A DNA stretch of 64,000 nt, taken from positions 1 through 64,000 of the forward strand of contig NZ_JAIEZP010000001.1 in the NCBI RefSeq assembly GCF_019679475.1. The letters run 5' to 3'. Numbering within the stretch: the first letter of the stretch is position 1; every line of letters begins with the position of its first letter. The notes under the pieces were generated by a model that worked only from the letters and a program-made list of their open reading frames with translations, searched no databases and had not been told where the DNA came from. This document shows positions 16,559-25,225 of the stretch, one piece after another. A program made the position numbers and the translations under genes. This stretch comes from Hyphomonas sediminis (GTDB lineage Bacteria; Pseudomonadota; Alphaproteobacteria; Caulobacterales; Hyphomonadaceae).

Positions 16559-17477
16559 TTTCCGACTTCAGCTGGAGCGCGCGCTGGTAAACTTCCCGCC
16601 GTGGCAACCCCAGCGCCTCGGCGACACTGGTTGCCGCTTCCTTGGTTGGCATTGAGGCCAGCGCATCGCGCAGCGCTGTATCGAGATCCGCCGCAGTTGC
16701 GACTTTCTCCTCCGGCGGCCCGGCCAGAATGACAATCTCACCCCTGGGCGGGCCTGCCTGTTCATAATGTTCGGCGAGCGCAGTGAGTGTCCCCCGCCGG
16801 GTTTCTTCGAACATCTTTGTCAGCTCGCGCGCAACGGCGCCGTCGCGGCTACCGCCCAGAACGCTCGCAAGATCTGCAAGGCTTTCTGCCAAACGCGGGC
16901 CGCTTTCATAGAATACGAGCGTCGCGGGCACGTGCTTCAGCGCCTCAAGCGCCGCTTTTCGTGCGCCCGATTTCGGGGGCAGGAACCCTGCAAACATGAA
17001 CCGGTCACTGGGCAGTCCCGACGCAACCAGTCCCGCCAGCAAAGCAGATGCGCCGGGCACCGGGTAAACCTTCAGCCCCTGCTCCAACGCGTCGTGCACC
17101 AGCTTCCAGCCAGGATCGGACACCAGCGGTGTGCCGGCGTCTGAAATGAGCGCAATTCGCCCACCTTCGGCAAGACGGGAAAGGATCTGCGGTCTCCGTT
17201 CGGCCCCATTATGGTCATGGTAAGGGCTGAGGCGGGCTTTAATCCCGTAGGCGGACATAAGCTTGGCCGCCACGCGGGTGTCCTCCGCCAGCACCTCGTC
17301 TGCCGCGCCGAGAATATCGAGCGCACGCAGGGTGATGTCGCGAAGGTTGCCGATCGGAGTAGAAACAACATACAGGCCTGGCTGAACGGCAACGGGCTGT
17401 TGCCCGGCTGCGCGGGCGCCCATAGAGTCGCCACGGGCTGGAATCGAACTGGCGTCGGAAGGATCAGAAGATGACAT
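16548..17477 (-). CDS. rsmI: 16S rRNA (cytidine(1402)-2'-O)-methyltransferase RsmI
   Basis: A tetrapyrrole-methylase-fold enzyme that methylates the ribose of C1402 in 16S rRNA. Motifs are [38 protein letters not shown] and [12 protein letters not shown] chose ATG 17477 (GGTGG six nt before); 17489 and 17423 (MGARAAG) are alternatives. With either upstream start, the 5' end overlaps that of the divergent LppC gene (start 17471). The N-terminal ~30 residues are non-conserved linker. It overlaps yraN by 11 nt. Confidence 0.92.
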   Translation of the reverse strand: MSSSDPSDASSIPARGDSMGARAAGQQPVAVQPGLYVVSTPIGNLRDITLRALDILGAADEVLAEDTRVAAKLMSAYGIKARLSPYHDHNGAERRPQILSRLAEGGRIALISDAGTPLVSDPGWKLVHDALEQGLKVYPVPGASALLAGLVASGLPSDRFMFAGFLPPKSGARKAALEALKHVPATLVFYESGPRLAESLADLASVLGGSRDGAVARELTKMFEETRRGTLTALAEHYEQAGPPRGEIVILAGPPEEKVATAADLDTALRDALASMPTKEAATSVAEALGLPRREVYQRALQLKSENAG

Positions 17478-18769
17478 TGTTGCCACCATTGCTCAGGAAA
17501 CTCCGGGCGCCAAGCCTTGTGCTGGCCTCGCTGCTTCTGGCAACTGCATGTGCCTCCGCGCCCGCCCGCCCGCCGGTCTCGATTGGCACCGGCCAACCGC
17601 GCGTCGATCCGGTCACCGGCGAGCCTGTTCAAGCCAAGCCTGGTGAAGAAGTCGACGATCTGGCGCTGGAACCCTACCACCGAGACGATGGCGGCCTGAC
17701 CCCTGATTTCATGGTTGGCAAGGATGTGAAGCGCGCTGCCGTGCTGCTACCCTTCTCTCACCCCAGCGCCAATGTGCGTACCGAAGCCGAAGCCATGTTG
17801 GCCGGCATCGAGCTGGCGCTGTTCGAACTCGCCGGCACAGATTTCATGATCCTTCCAAAGGACACAGCTGGGCGCGCCTCGACGGCTGAAGCCCGCGCAG
17901 ACGAGGCCATCAAAGAAGGCGCAGACATTATTCTTGGGCCGCTGTTTGCGGCAAATGTCGGCGGCGTTAAAGATGCGGCAAGCCGCAAATCCCTCCCGGT
18001 CGTCGCATTCTCCAATGACAAGACAGTCGCCGGCGGCGGAGTTTACCTTGCCTCCATCATGCCGGAAGAGGAAGTCATCCGCGTGATGGGCTACGCCGCC
18101 AGCCGCGGCACCCGCACCTTCGTCTTCCTCGGACCCGACTCCACTTATGGCAAGCAGGTGGAAGCGGCGATGCGCGCCGAGGCGGCCAAGAATGGCTGGC
18201 GGATGGCATCGAGTGCCTTCTACCCCGCCGACAGCGGCGCAGGCGACCAGGCCCGCCAGATTGCCAGCGTGATCAAGGCAGAAACCGCTGTCTCCAGAGA
18301 GCGCATTGGCGTGATGATCCCGGAACGCGGCGTAAAGCTGCTCGCAGTCGCTCCGCTCCTGCCCTACAATGGCGTAGACCTCGGCAAGGTGCGGCTGCTG
18401 GGAACCAGCGCTTGGGACGACAGCTCCATCTGGCGCGAGCCGGCGCTGGAAGGCGCGCTTTTTGCCACGTCCGATCCCGACAATATGTCGACCTTCAAAG
18501 ACACTTACCACCGGATCTATGGCCGCGCGCCATCTGACCTTGCGGCTGCGGCCTATGACGCCGCCGCGATGGCAGTAAGCCTTTCTACCGCCAGCAGGAT
18601 CCAGCATTCCGGCGTGACCGATCCGAATGGCTTCATGGGGGTGAACGGCCTGTTCCGTTACCGTCTCGACGGCACCGCCCAGCGCGGCCTCGCCGTCAAG
18701 CAAATCAGCGGCTCTGGCGCGGCTGTCGTAGAGAAAGGTATTACCCAATTCCCCCCGGGTGGTAGCTAA
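17471..18769 (+). CDS. LppC-type lipoprotein (penicillin-binding protein activator)
   Basis: A 432-aa lipoprotein. The signal peptide ends at lipobox ATAC, followed by a Pro-rich linker (~residues 30-75) and a type-1 periplasmic-binding fold (AVLLPFSHPSANVRTEAEAML, then DIILGPLFAANV). In gammaproteobacteria the homologue LpoA activates PBP1A from the outer membrane; in alphaproteobacteria these proteins lack the LpoA N-terminal repeats and their role is less clear. The start has a GGAAGGA ribosome site. It is divergent from rsmI, as in many proteobacteria where lpoA and rsmI are neighbours. Confidence 0.87.
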   Translation: MTLLPPLLRKLRAPSLVLASLLLATACASAPARPPVSIGTGQPRVDPVTGEPVQAKPGEEVDDLALEPYHRDDGGLTPDFMVGKDVKRAAVLLPFSHPSANVRTEAEAMLAGIELALFELAGTDFMILPKDTAGRASTAEARADEAIKEGADIILGPLFAANVGGVKDAASRKSLPVVAFSNDKTVAGGGVYLASIMPEEEVIRVMGYAASRGTRTFVFLGPDSTYGKQVEAAMRAEAAKNGWRMASSAFYPADSGAGDQARQIASVIKAETAVSRERIGVMIPERGVKLLAVAPLLPYNGVDLGKVRLLGTSAWDDSSIWREPALEGALFATSDPDNMSTFKDTYHRIYGRAPSDLAAAAYDAAAMAVSLSTASRIQHSGVTDPNGFMGVNGLFRYRLDGTAQRGLAVKQISGSGAAVVEKGITQFPPGGS

Positions 18770-18792
18770 TTGGCCTGTCCCGCGGCTGATCC

Positions 18793-18808
18793 CAGCCCTT
18801 GCGGGCTG
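18793..18808 (+). terminator. Hairpin after LppC-type gene
   Basis: cagccc (18793-18798) and gggctg (18803-18808) form a perfect 6-bp stem with a 4-nt loop, 24 nt after the stop. Only a short cgtt follows, so terminator strength is doubtful. Confidence 0.35.
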
Positions 18809-18870
18809 CGTTCAGGCGCCCCAAATGACCCCGCAACAGGGTGAAATAGAGTTCAGGCAGCAACTACATC

Positions 18871-20022
18871 ATGAGCAAGCGCGACTATTACGAGGTGCTG
18901 GGCGTTGACCGCGGGGTCGACGAAAAGGCACTGAAATCGGCATACCGCAAGCTGGCGATGAAGTATCACCCCGACCAGAATGCGGGCGACCCGGCAGCCG
19001 AAGAGAAGTTCAAGGAAGTCGGGGAAGCCTATGCTGTTCTTTCCGATGCCCAGAAACGCGCGGCTTATGATCGCTATGGCCACGGCGCCTTCGAGAATGG
19101 CGGCATGGGCGGAAACCCGTTCGGCCAGGGCGGCAACCCTGAAGACATTTTCCAGGATCTCTTCAGCCAGGTGTTCGGCGGGGGCTTCGCCTCAGGCCGT
19201 AAGCGCGGCGGCCCGCAACGCGGCGCAGACCTGCGCTATGATCTCGAAATCACGCTTGAAGAAGCTTTCTACGGCAAGGATGAGACCATCCATGTGCCGC
19301 AGGCCGTAACCTGCCGCCCCTGCGACGGCTCAGGCGCCTCGCCTGGCACCAAGCCTGAAACCTGCGAGACCTGCGGCGGCCATGGCCGCGTTCGGGCGCA
19401 GCAGGGTTTCTTCACGATGGAGCGCACCTGCCATATCTGTCAGGGGCGCGGCCAGATCATCCGCAAGCCCTGCAAGAGCTGCGGCGGCAGCGGCCAGGTG
19501 AAGGAAGAACGCAAACTGCAGGTGAAAATCCCGGCAGGCGTCGAAAGCGGTATGCGTATCCGGCTTTCCGGCGAAGGCGAGCCCGGCACCAGTGGCGGCC
19601 CGAAAGGCGACCTCTACATCTTTGTCGAAGTCGTCGAGCACGACATCTTCGAGCGCGACGGCCCCAACCTCTATTGCCGCGCGCCCGTGCCTATGACGAC
19701 AGCCGCCCTCGGCGGCGAAATCGATATCCCGACCATTGATGGCGGCCGCGCCCGCGTCGCCATTCCCGAAGGCGCCCAGACAGGCCGTAAGCTGCGCCTG
19801 CGCGGCAAGGGCATGCCAAGCGTGCGCGCAAACGCCCAGACCGGCGACCTCTATGTCGAGATGTTTGTGGAAACGCCTCAAAACCTGACAGCTCGCCAGA
19901 AGGAATTGCTGCGGCAGTTCTGCGACTGCTCCGGCGCCGATTGCCACCCCGAAAGCGAAGGCTTCCTTGGCAAGATCAAGCGTTTCTGGGGCGGCGACGG
20001 CGACGAAAAGCGCCCGATCTGA
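18871..20022 (+). CDS. dnaJ: DnaJ chaperone (Hsp40), class I
   Basis: A 383-aa co-chaperone. The J-domain (residues 1-70) has the HPD triad in KYHPDQN, which stimulates DnaK ATPase. A Gly/Phe-rich linker follows, then four CxxCxGxG zinc-finger repeats ([32 protein letters not shown]) and the C-terminal substrate-binding barrels. The extreme C-terminus has a Cys cluster, [11 protein letters not shown], that I do not expect in most DnaJ. No dnaK or grpE is adjacent. The TetR gene is convergent, 3 nt away. Confidence 0.96.
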   Translation: MSKRDYYEVLGVDRGVDEKALKSAYRKLAMKYHPDQNAGDPAAEEKFKEVGEAYAVLSDAQKRAAYDRYGHGAFENGGMGGNPFGQGGNPEDIFQDLFSQVFGGGFASGRKRGGPQRGADLRYDLEITLEEAFYGKDETIHVPQAVTCRPCDGSGASPGTKPETCETCGGHGRVRAQQGFFTMERTCHICQGRGQIIRKPCKSCGGSGQVKEERKLQVKIPAGVESGMRIRLSGEGEPGTSGGPKGDLYIFVEVVEHDIFERDGPNLYCRAPVPMTTAALGGEIDIPTIDGGRARVAIPEGAQTGRKLRLRGKGMPSVRANAQTGDLYVEMFVETPQNLTARQKELLRQFCDCSGADCHPESEGFLGKIKRFWGGDGDEKRPI

Positions 20023-20025
20023 TCC

Positions 20026-20676
20026 TCAACGCTGGCGAAGGCCATCCAGGAAGAGGCTGACTGCATCTTCCACCACGCTGTTTATTTCCTCCGCATCCGG
20101 AAAGTATCCGGGATTCAGCAGGGCGCGGTGCGCCATCGTTCCCCTGACCATTTCGAGGAAGAAATGTGCTGCGCGAAGCGGGTCGCGCAACTTCAATTCG
20201 CAAGCCTGCTCGCGATCGCGCAGGTATTCCGCCAGCGCATCGCGCACCTCGCTCAGTCCCTTTTCGTAGAACTGGCGTGACAACTCAGGAAACTTCGGCG
20301 CAAGCCCCAGTATGATGCGGTAAAGGCCGACTCCGGCAGGCGTGAGAAGCTGCGCGACGAAATTCTGACCGATGCGTCTCAAACCCTCCTCAGCCGGCGT
20401 ATGGGCAGACAATTCCAGCGCCATAGCGTTGGACAGCTCCTTTACCCGACGCTCCACCACAGCCAGGAACAACCCTTCCTTGTCGCCGAACTGCGAATAT
20501 AGCGTCGAGAGCGAGCCCCCTGCCCGCGAGACGATCTCCGCCATGCTCGCCGCTTCATATCCCTGCTCAAGAAAGACTTCCCTGGCCGCATCGAGAAATG
20601 CAACGCGCCTTTGCTCAGCCCGAGCCGAACGACCAGGCGCCGTGCTTTCAAGGGATTTGGCCTCTGGAGCAGACAT
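20026..20676 (-). CDS. TetR family repressor, likely of the adjacent emrAB-type pump
   Basis: A 216-aa regulator with an N-terminal TetR HTH (FLDAAREVFLEQGYEAASMAE, then AGGSLSTLYSQFGDKEGLF) and a helical ligand-binding domain. I chose ATG 20676 (MSAPEAKS); the in-frame ATG 20709 would put the start inside the operator dyads at 20697-20740. It is divergent from the membrane-fusion and MFS genes, the classic layout for an effector-relieved efflux repressor that also controls itself. The inducer is unknown. Confidence 0.92.
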   Translation of the reverse strand: MSAPEAKSLESTAPGRSARAEQRRVAFLDAAREVFLEQGYEAASMAEIVSRAGGSLSTLYSQFGDKEGLFLAVVERRVKELSNAMALELSAHTPAEEGLRRIGQNFVAQLLTPAGVGLYRIILGLAPKFPELSRQFYEKGLSEVRDALAEYLRDREQACELKLRDPLRAAHFFLEMVRGTMAHRALLNPGYFPDAEEINSVVEDAVSLFLDGLRQR

Positions 20677-20696
20677 CAATGCACTTTCACGCTTTG

Positions 20697-20740
20697 GTGT
20701 AATTGACATTACACTAATTGATAGTGTAATCAAGATTACA
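20697..20740. promoter_or_regulatory. Tandem operator dyads between tetR-type gene and emrAB
   Basis: GTGTAAT-N4-ATTACAC (20697-20714) and TGTAAT-N4-ATTACA (20725-20740) are two perfect dyads with the same half-site and spacer, their centres 27 bp apart. A larger ATTACACT-N7-AGTGTAAT dyad (20708-20730) bridges them. They sit between divergent starts 20676 and 20784, in AT-rich sequence that should hold both promoters. This is the expected signature of a TetR-family operator pair. Confidence 0.75.
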
Positions 20741-20783
20741 AGTCCGGCGCTCTCCCACGCCTGGCGGCAAAAAGCAGAACCAA

Positions 20784-22067
20784 ATGCGTTCCCAGACACT
20801 TGCCTCGAAACCCGCCGCTCAACCGCTTCCTCCCAGTGTTGAGCCGGGCCCAGCGCCCTCCCAGACGCTTCCCCCCGATGCGACCGGCCCTGTTCCTCCC
20901 GTTCAGGCGCCGGCCGCATCGGCGGCTACTCGGCCCAGCTTCATCGAGAAGCACAGGAGGCCCATCATGATCGGCGTTGGCGTCGTCCTCGCCGTCGTGC
21001 TTGCCTGGAAAGGTGTTGAATGGTGGACGACTGGCCGGTTCGAAGTTGAGACCGACAATGCCTATGTCCGCGCCGACATCACGTTGGTTGCCCCGAAGGT
21101 TCAGGGGTATGTCGAAAACGTTGTTGTGAGCGACAATCAGGCCGTGAAAGCTGGCGACCTCCTGCTGCGCCTCGAAGGCGCGGACGCCGCCGCCAGCATG
21201 GAAGAAGCCCGCGCCACGCTTGCCGCGTCTGAAGCCGAAGCAGCCCGCGCCCGCGCGCAGCTTGCCTCCCTGAAATCCACTGCCGCTGGCGCCGCCGCCA
21301 GCCTCACCGCAGAAAACGACCGCTTGTCCGAACTGAACGCCGGCGCCGATGCGGCCAGCGCGAACGCACGCCTTGCCCAGGATGAACTCGCCCGCGACCG
21401 GCAGCTTGCTGAGCGCGGCTTCTTTCCGAAGGCCGGCATCGACACCGCAACCGCCAGGTTTGACGCCGCCAGCGCATCGGCCGAGCAGGCCAACGCCGCC
21501 GTCGTATCTCAAAACAGCCGCATCGCTGTGTCCCGCACAGCGCTCGCCCGGGCGAATGAAGACCTGAGCGCCGCTGAAGCCGCCATTGCCAGCGCGGACG
21601 CGCAAGTCGCGGCCGCCAGAGCGCGCGTCGACGCCGCAGCACTCAATTCCGGCCGCTTTGAAATCCGCGCGCCGGTTGACGGCATCGTCACCAACCGGAC
21701 CGTGTCGCAAGGCCAACTGGTCAATCCTGGCCAGCAGACGATGGCGATCGTCCCCGTGCAGAACTCCTACGTCATTGCCAACTTCAAGGAAACGCAGGTC
21801 GGCAAGATGAAGCCCGGCCAGCCGGTTGAGCTGAGCATTGATGCGTACCCGGACATGAAAGTCCACGGCACCGTCGACTCGCTCGCGCCAGCCTCGGGCG
21901 GCCAGTTCAGCCTGATCCCGATGGATACGGCGACCGGCAACTTCACCAAGATCGTGCAGCGAGTGCCCGTTCGCATTTCCATTGCGGATGAAGCATTGGC
22001 GACCGGCCTGATGCGGCCCGGATTGTCTGTCGAAGCCACTGTCTCGGTAAAGCCAGCCCGGAACTGA
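20784..22067 (+). CDS. emrA: HlyD/EmrA-type membrane fusion protein of efflux pump
   Basis: A 427-aa periplasmic adaptor. A Pro-rich cytoplasmic N-terminus (residues 1-60) is followed by one transmembrane helix (~residues 68-88), a biotinyl-lipoyl half (EVETDNAYVRADITLVAPKV), a long Ala/Glu-rich coiled-coil hairpin (~residues 135-290) and the second lipoyl half (FEIRAPVDGIVTNRT). It links the MFS pump encoded 4 nt downstream to an outer-membrane channel. No TolC-type gene is nearby. It is probably repressed by the divergent TetR protein through the dyads at 20697-20740. Confidence 0.92.
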   Translation: MRSQTLASKPAAQPLPPSVEPGPAPSQTLPPDATGPVPPVQAPAASAATRPSFIEKHRRPIMIGVGVVLAVVLAWKGVEWWTTGRFEVETDNAYVRADITLVAPKVQGYVENVVVSDNQAVKAGDLLLRLEGADAAASMEEARATLAASEAEAARARAQLASLKSTAAGAAASLTAENDRLSELNAGADAASANARLAQDELARDRQLAERGFFPKAGIDTATARFDAASASAEQANAAVVSQNSRIAVSRTALARANEDLSAAEAAIASADAQVAAARARVDAAALNSGRFEIRAPVDGIVTNRTVSQGQLVNPGQQTMAIVPVQNSYVIANFKETQVGKMKPGQPVELSIDAYPDMKVHGTVDSLAPASGGQFSLIPMDTATGNFTKIVQRVPVRISIADEALATGLMRPGLSVEATVSVKPARN

Positions 22068-22071
22068 TGCC

Positions 22072-23667
22072 ATGACTGCCGCGACGGCCACGCCCGGTGC
22101 TGGTGCCCCTGCCGGTGCAGGCGCTGCGCATGAGAAAGTGCCCCTGACACTTCACATTGGCTTCCTCGCCATGGTGATCGGCATGTTCATGTCGATCCTC
22201 GACGTGCAGATCGTGGCAAGTTCCATTCGCCAGATTCAGGCGGGCGTTGCTGCCAGCGGTGAAGAAATCGCCTGGGTGCAAACCGGATACCTGATTGCGG
22301 AAGTCGTCGGAATTCCGCTGTCAGGCTTCCTCAACCGCGTTTTCGGCATCCGCCGCCTGTTCATCATCTCCGCCGGCGCCTTCACAGTTTCCAGCTTTCT
22401 GTGCGCGCTTTCATGGGACCTTGACTCGCTCGTCGCCTTCCGCGCCATACAGGGCTTTGTTGGCGCCGCCATGGTGCCCACCACAATGGCGGCCGCCTTC
22501 ACACTGTTCCCCGGTGGGCGTTCGATGACCCAGCAGGTCATGATCGGCATGGTAGCAACCCTTGCTCCCTCCATCGGCCCGACGCTCGGCGGATGGGTCA
22601 CCGAACATCTCGGCTGGCACTGGCTCTTCCTGATCAACATCGTTCCGGGCATCGCCGCCTGCGTGCTGGTCTATTTGTTCGTCCCCAAACAAAAGGGTGA
22701 TCTCAACCTTCTGAAACGGCTCGATGTGCTTGGCTTCTCGGCCATGGCGCTTTTCCTCGGCAGCCTGGAATGGGTTGTCGATGAAGGCCCTGCGGCGGGC
22801 TGGTTCAGCGATGGCGACATTCGCATTGCAACCGCCCTCTGCATCATCTCCGCAGCGATCTTCTTCTACCGCGCTTTTTCTTATCATACGCCGGTCGTTG
22901 ACCTGAAAGTATTCGGCAACCGGAACTTCTGGTCGGGCTCCCTGCTCGCCACAATCGTCGGCTTCGGCCTCTATGGGTCGGTCTATATTCTACCGCTGTT
23001 CCTCGGGCAGGTGCGGGGCTTCTCCTCGCTCCAGATCGGGCACATCATGAGTATCTCCGGCCTCGCCATGTTCATCGGCGGCCCGCTTGCCGGCGCCCTC
23101 ACCCGCAGGCTCGATCCGCGCATCGTGGTGGGCATCGGCATCGCGCTCGTGATGACCGGCCTTTGGGGCAACGCGCAGCTGACGCCGCAATCGGGCTTTG
23201 ACGAACTCTTCTGGCCTCAGGCGTTGCGTGGCATGGGCCTCATACTGACCATGGTGCCGGTGTCGAACCTTGCGCTGGGAACCCTGCCCCCGCCACAGGT
23301 GGCGAATGCGTCGGGCCTCTTCACTGTCGTGAGAAACCTCGGCGGCGCGATCGGCATCGCAGCGCTGAACACGATGACCTATCATTTCACCGCCCTGCAC
23401 GAGCAGGAACTCGGCAGCCGCCTCGACCCGTCTCGCCCGGAAGTGCAGGCCTTCCTGCAACAGGCAGAAGCCAACGCCGCCGCCCACGGTCTGGCAGACC
23501 CTTCTTCGACGGCAATCGCCCAGCTCGTCATGCGGATGAAACTTGAAGCGCTCACCATGACTTTCAACAACCTGTTCATGGCCATGGCGATGGCGTTCTG
23601 CTTCATCAGCCTGACCCTCCTTGTGCTGAAGAAGCCAATCAATGCGCCAGGCGGGCCGGCGCACTGA
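22072..23667 (+). CDS. emrB: DHA2-family MFS drug exporter (EmrB-type)
   Basis: A 531-aa inner-membrane proton-driven exporter with 14 predicted helices. Motifs typical of DHA2 are MSILDVQIVASSIRQIQ in helix 1, WVQTGYLIAEVVGIPLSGFL and the helix-5 motif C-like region ATLAPSIGPTLGGWV. It is encoded 4 nt after the emrA-type gene, so certainly co-transcribed. A Pro/Ala/Gly-rich N-terminal stretch of ~25 residues precedes the first helix. Substrates are presumably hydrophobic toxicants; none can be named. Confidence 0.94.
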   Translation: MTAATATPGAGAPAGAGAAHEKVPLTLHIGFLAMVIGMFMSILDVQIVASSIRQIQAGVAASGEEIAWVQTGYLIAEVVGIPLSGFLNRVFGIRRLFIISAGAFTVSSFLCALSWDLDSLVAFRAIQGFVGAAMVPTTMAAAFTLFPGGRSMTQQVMIGMVATLAPSIGPTLGGWVTEHLGWHWLFLINIVPGIAACVLVYLFVPKQKGDLNLLKRLDVLGFSAMALFLGSLEWVVDEGPAAGWFSDGDIRIATALCIISAAIFFYRAFSYHTPVVDLKVFGNRNFWSGSLLATIVGFGLYGSVYILPLFLGQVRGFSSLQIGHIMSISGLAMFIGGPLAGALTRRLDPRIVVGIGIALVMTGLWGNAQLTPQSGFDELFWPQALRGMGLILTMVPVSNLALGTLPPPQVANASGLFTVVRNLGGAIGIAALNTMTYHFTALHEQELGSRLDPSRPEVQAFLQQAEANAAAHGLADPSSTAIAQLVMRMKLEALTMTFNNLFMAMAMAFCFISLTLLVLKKPINAPGGPAH

Positions 23668-23752
23668 ACAGCTAAACGTATGGCTCACCCTGCGTAAGCC
23701 AAAACGCATAAATCCCGCCGAAACTGACCCGGCGTCACGGCTTCCCATGCTC

Positions 23753-23768
23753 CTTACGCGCGCGTAAG
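23753..23768. promoter_or_regulatory. Perfect 16-bp palindrome upstream of thiolase
   Basis: CTTACGCG-CGCGTAAG is an uninterrupted 16-bp palindrome, 54 bp before the thiolase ATG. A half-like TGCGTAAGCC occurs at 23691-23700. Such a palindrome in a promoter region suggests a dimeric regulator site; the regulator is unknown. Confidence 0.45.
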
Positions 23769-23821
23769 CCTTTGGACAGACGACGCCAGAGCGCGCCTAT
23801 CATAAGTCAGGGAGATACATC

Positions 23822-25072
23822 ATGGCCGAAGCCTATATCGTTGATACCTGCCGTACGCCTCGCGGCGTTGGCAAAGTCGGAAAGGGCGCCCTCGCCCACA
23901 TGCACCCGCAGCACCTTGCGGCGACCGTTCTCAGCCAGCTGGCCGAGCGCAACAAGCTCAACACCGAGACCGTTGACGACATCATCTGGGGCACGTCCAG
24001 CCAGCGCGGCGCGCAGGGCGGCGACATGGGCCGCATGGCCGCGCTCGACGCCGGCTACAATGTGAAAGCCTCCGGCGTGACGCTGGACCGCTTCTGCGGC
24101 TCGGGCATCACCACGGTTAACCTCGCCGCCGCGCAGATCATGTCCGGCATGGAAGACTGCGTCATCGCAGGCGGCTGCGAAATGATGAGCTACACGGCTG
24201 CTTCGGCGGATCCGAAAAGCCCGCCGATGATGGACGCTGGCAACCTGCGCCTGCGCGAACGTCACCCGCAATCCCAGCAAGGCTGCTGCGCGGATGCCAT
24301 CGCGACGCTGGAAGGTATCGACCGGGAAGCCGTGGACCGCCTGGCTGTCGTCTCCCAGGAGCGCGCTGCTGTGGCCCTGAAAGAAGGCCGCTTCAACCGG
24401 TCCGTTGTGCCCGTTTACAACGTCGATGGCACGCTCGCCCTCGACCATGAAGAATTCCCGCGTCCGGGCACCACGATGGAAAGCCTGTCGGGCCTGAAAA
24501 CCGTGTTCAACATGTTCTGGAACATCCCGGTCGACGACAGAGGCACCACCTATGGCAGCCTGATCGAAAGCCGCTACCCGCAGCTCAAAGGCAGCATCCA
24601 GCACGTTCACCATGCCGGCAACTCCTCGGGCGTTGTGGACGGCTCGGGCGGTGTGCTGATGGCATCCGACGCCTACATGAAGAAGCATAACCTCAAGCCG
24701 CGCGCCCGCATCGTTGCCACGGCGAACATGGGCGACTGCCCAACGCTGATGCTCAACGCTCCGGTTCCGGCTGCCAAGAAAGTGCTCGAGAAAGCCGGCC
24801 TCTCCGTCAACGACATCGACGTCTGGGAAATCAACGAAGCATTCTCAGTGGTCGCCGAGAAGTTCATCCGTGACCTGAAGCTCAACCGCGACAAGGTGAA
24901 CGTGAACGGCGGCGCCATGGCCCTCGGCCACCCGATCGGCGCCACCGGCTCGATCCTCATCGGCACCGCGCTCGACGAGCTCGAGCGCACTGAGAAGCGC
25001 TACGGCCTCGTCACGATGTGTGCCGCTGGCGGCATGGCTCCGGCCATCATCATCGAGCGCCTCAGCGCCTGA
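23822..25072 (+). CDS. Thiolase (acetyl-CoA C-acyltransferase)
   Basis: A 416-aa thiolase-fold enzyme that cleaves 3-ketoacyl-CoA with CoA, or condenses two acetyl-CoA. The nucleophile is C92 in DRFCGSGI; the His/Cys pair is in GGAMALGHPIGATG and TMCAAGGMAPA. Ribosome site AGGGAG precedes ATG 23822. It is slightly longer than FadA or PhaA (~390 aa). Upstream is a palindromic candidate operator, downstream a strong terminator, so it is probably monocistronic. With two acyl-CoA dehydrogenases and a crotonase in the window, fatty-acid breakdown is the likeliest role, but no hydroxyacyl-CoA dehydrogenase is next to it. Confidence 0.92.
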   Translation: MAEAYIVDTCRTPRGVGKVGKGALAHMHPQHLAATVLSQLAERNKLNTETVDDIIWGTSSQRGAQGGDMGRMAALDAGYNVKASGVTLDRFCGSGITTVNLAAAQIMSGMEDCVIAGGCEMMSYTAASADPKSPPMMDAGNLRLRERHPQSQQGCCADAIATLEGIDREAVDRLAVVSQERAAVALKEGRFNRSVVPVYNVDGTLALDHEEFPRPGTTMESLSGLKTVFNMFWNIPVDDRGTTYGSLIESRYPQLKGSIQHVHHAGNSSGVVDGSGGVLMASDAYMKKHNLKPRARIVATANMGDCPTLMLNAPVPAAKKVLEKAGLSVNDIDVWEINEAFSVVAEKFIRDLKLNRDKVNVNGGAMALGHPIGATGSILIGTALDELERTEKRYGLVTMCAAGGMAPAIIIERLSA

Positions 25073-25096
25073 TCTTCGCTCGAAGCGACACAGAAT

Positions 25097-25127
25097 GCCC
25101 CGTCTGCCATCGCTGGCGGGGCTTTTT
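25097..25127 (+). terminator. Intrinsic terminator of thiolase gene
   Basis: gccccg (25097-25102) pairs with cggggc (25117-25122), enclosing a partly paired 14-nt loop and followed by ttttt. It lies 24 nt after the stop: a standard rho-independent terminator. Confidence 0.85.
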
Positions 25128-25225
25128 GTTTGGCCTCAAGTAAGCCTGCCCGCAGCAGCGCTGGTCGGATCGGGAACGGCAAATGCGCCTTCCCACAGGG
25201 CGCTGGGAAGGCTATCGCTCCGCGA

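Noticed and set aside
17424-17460. tRNA T-arm-like string (GTTCGATTCC) on the minus strand near the rsmI start
   Set aside because: The flanking bases do not form the 5-bp T-stem, and no anticodon or acceptor stem is present; it is coding or linker sequence of rsmI.
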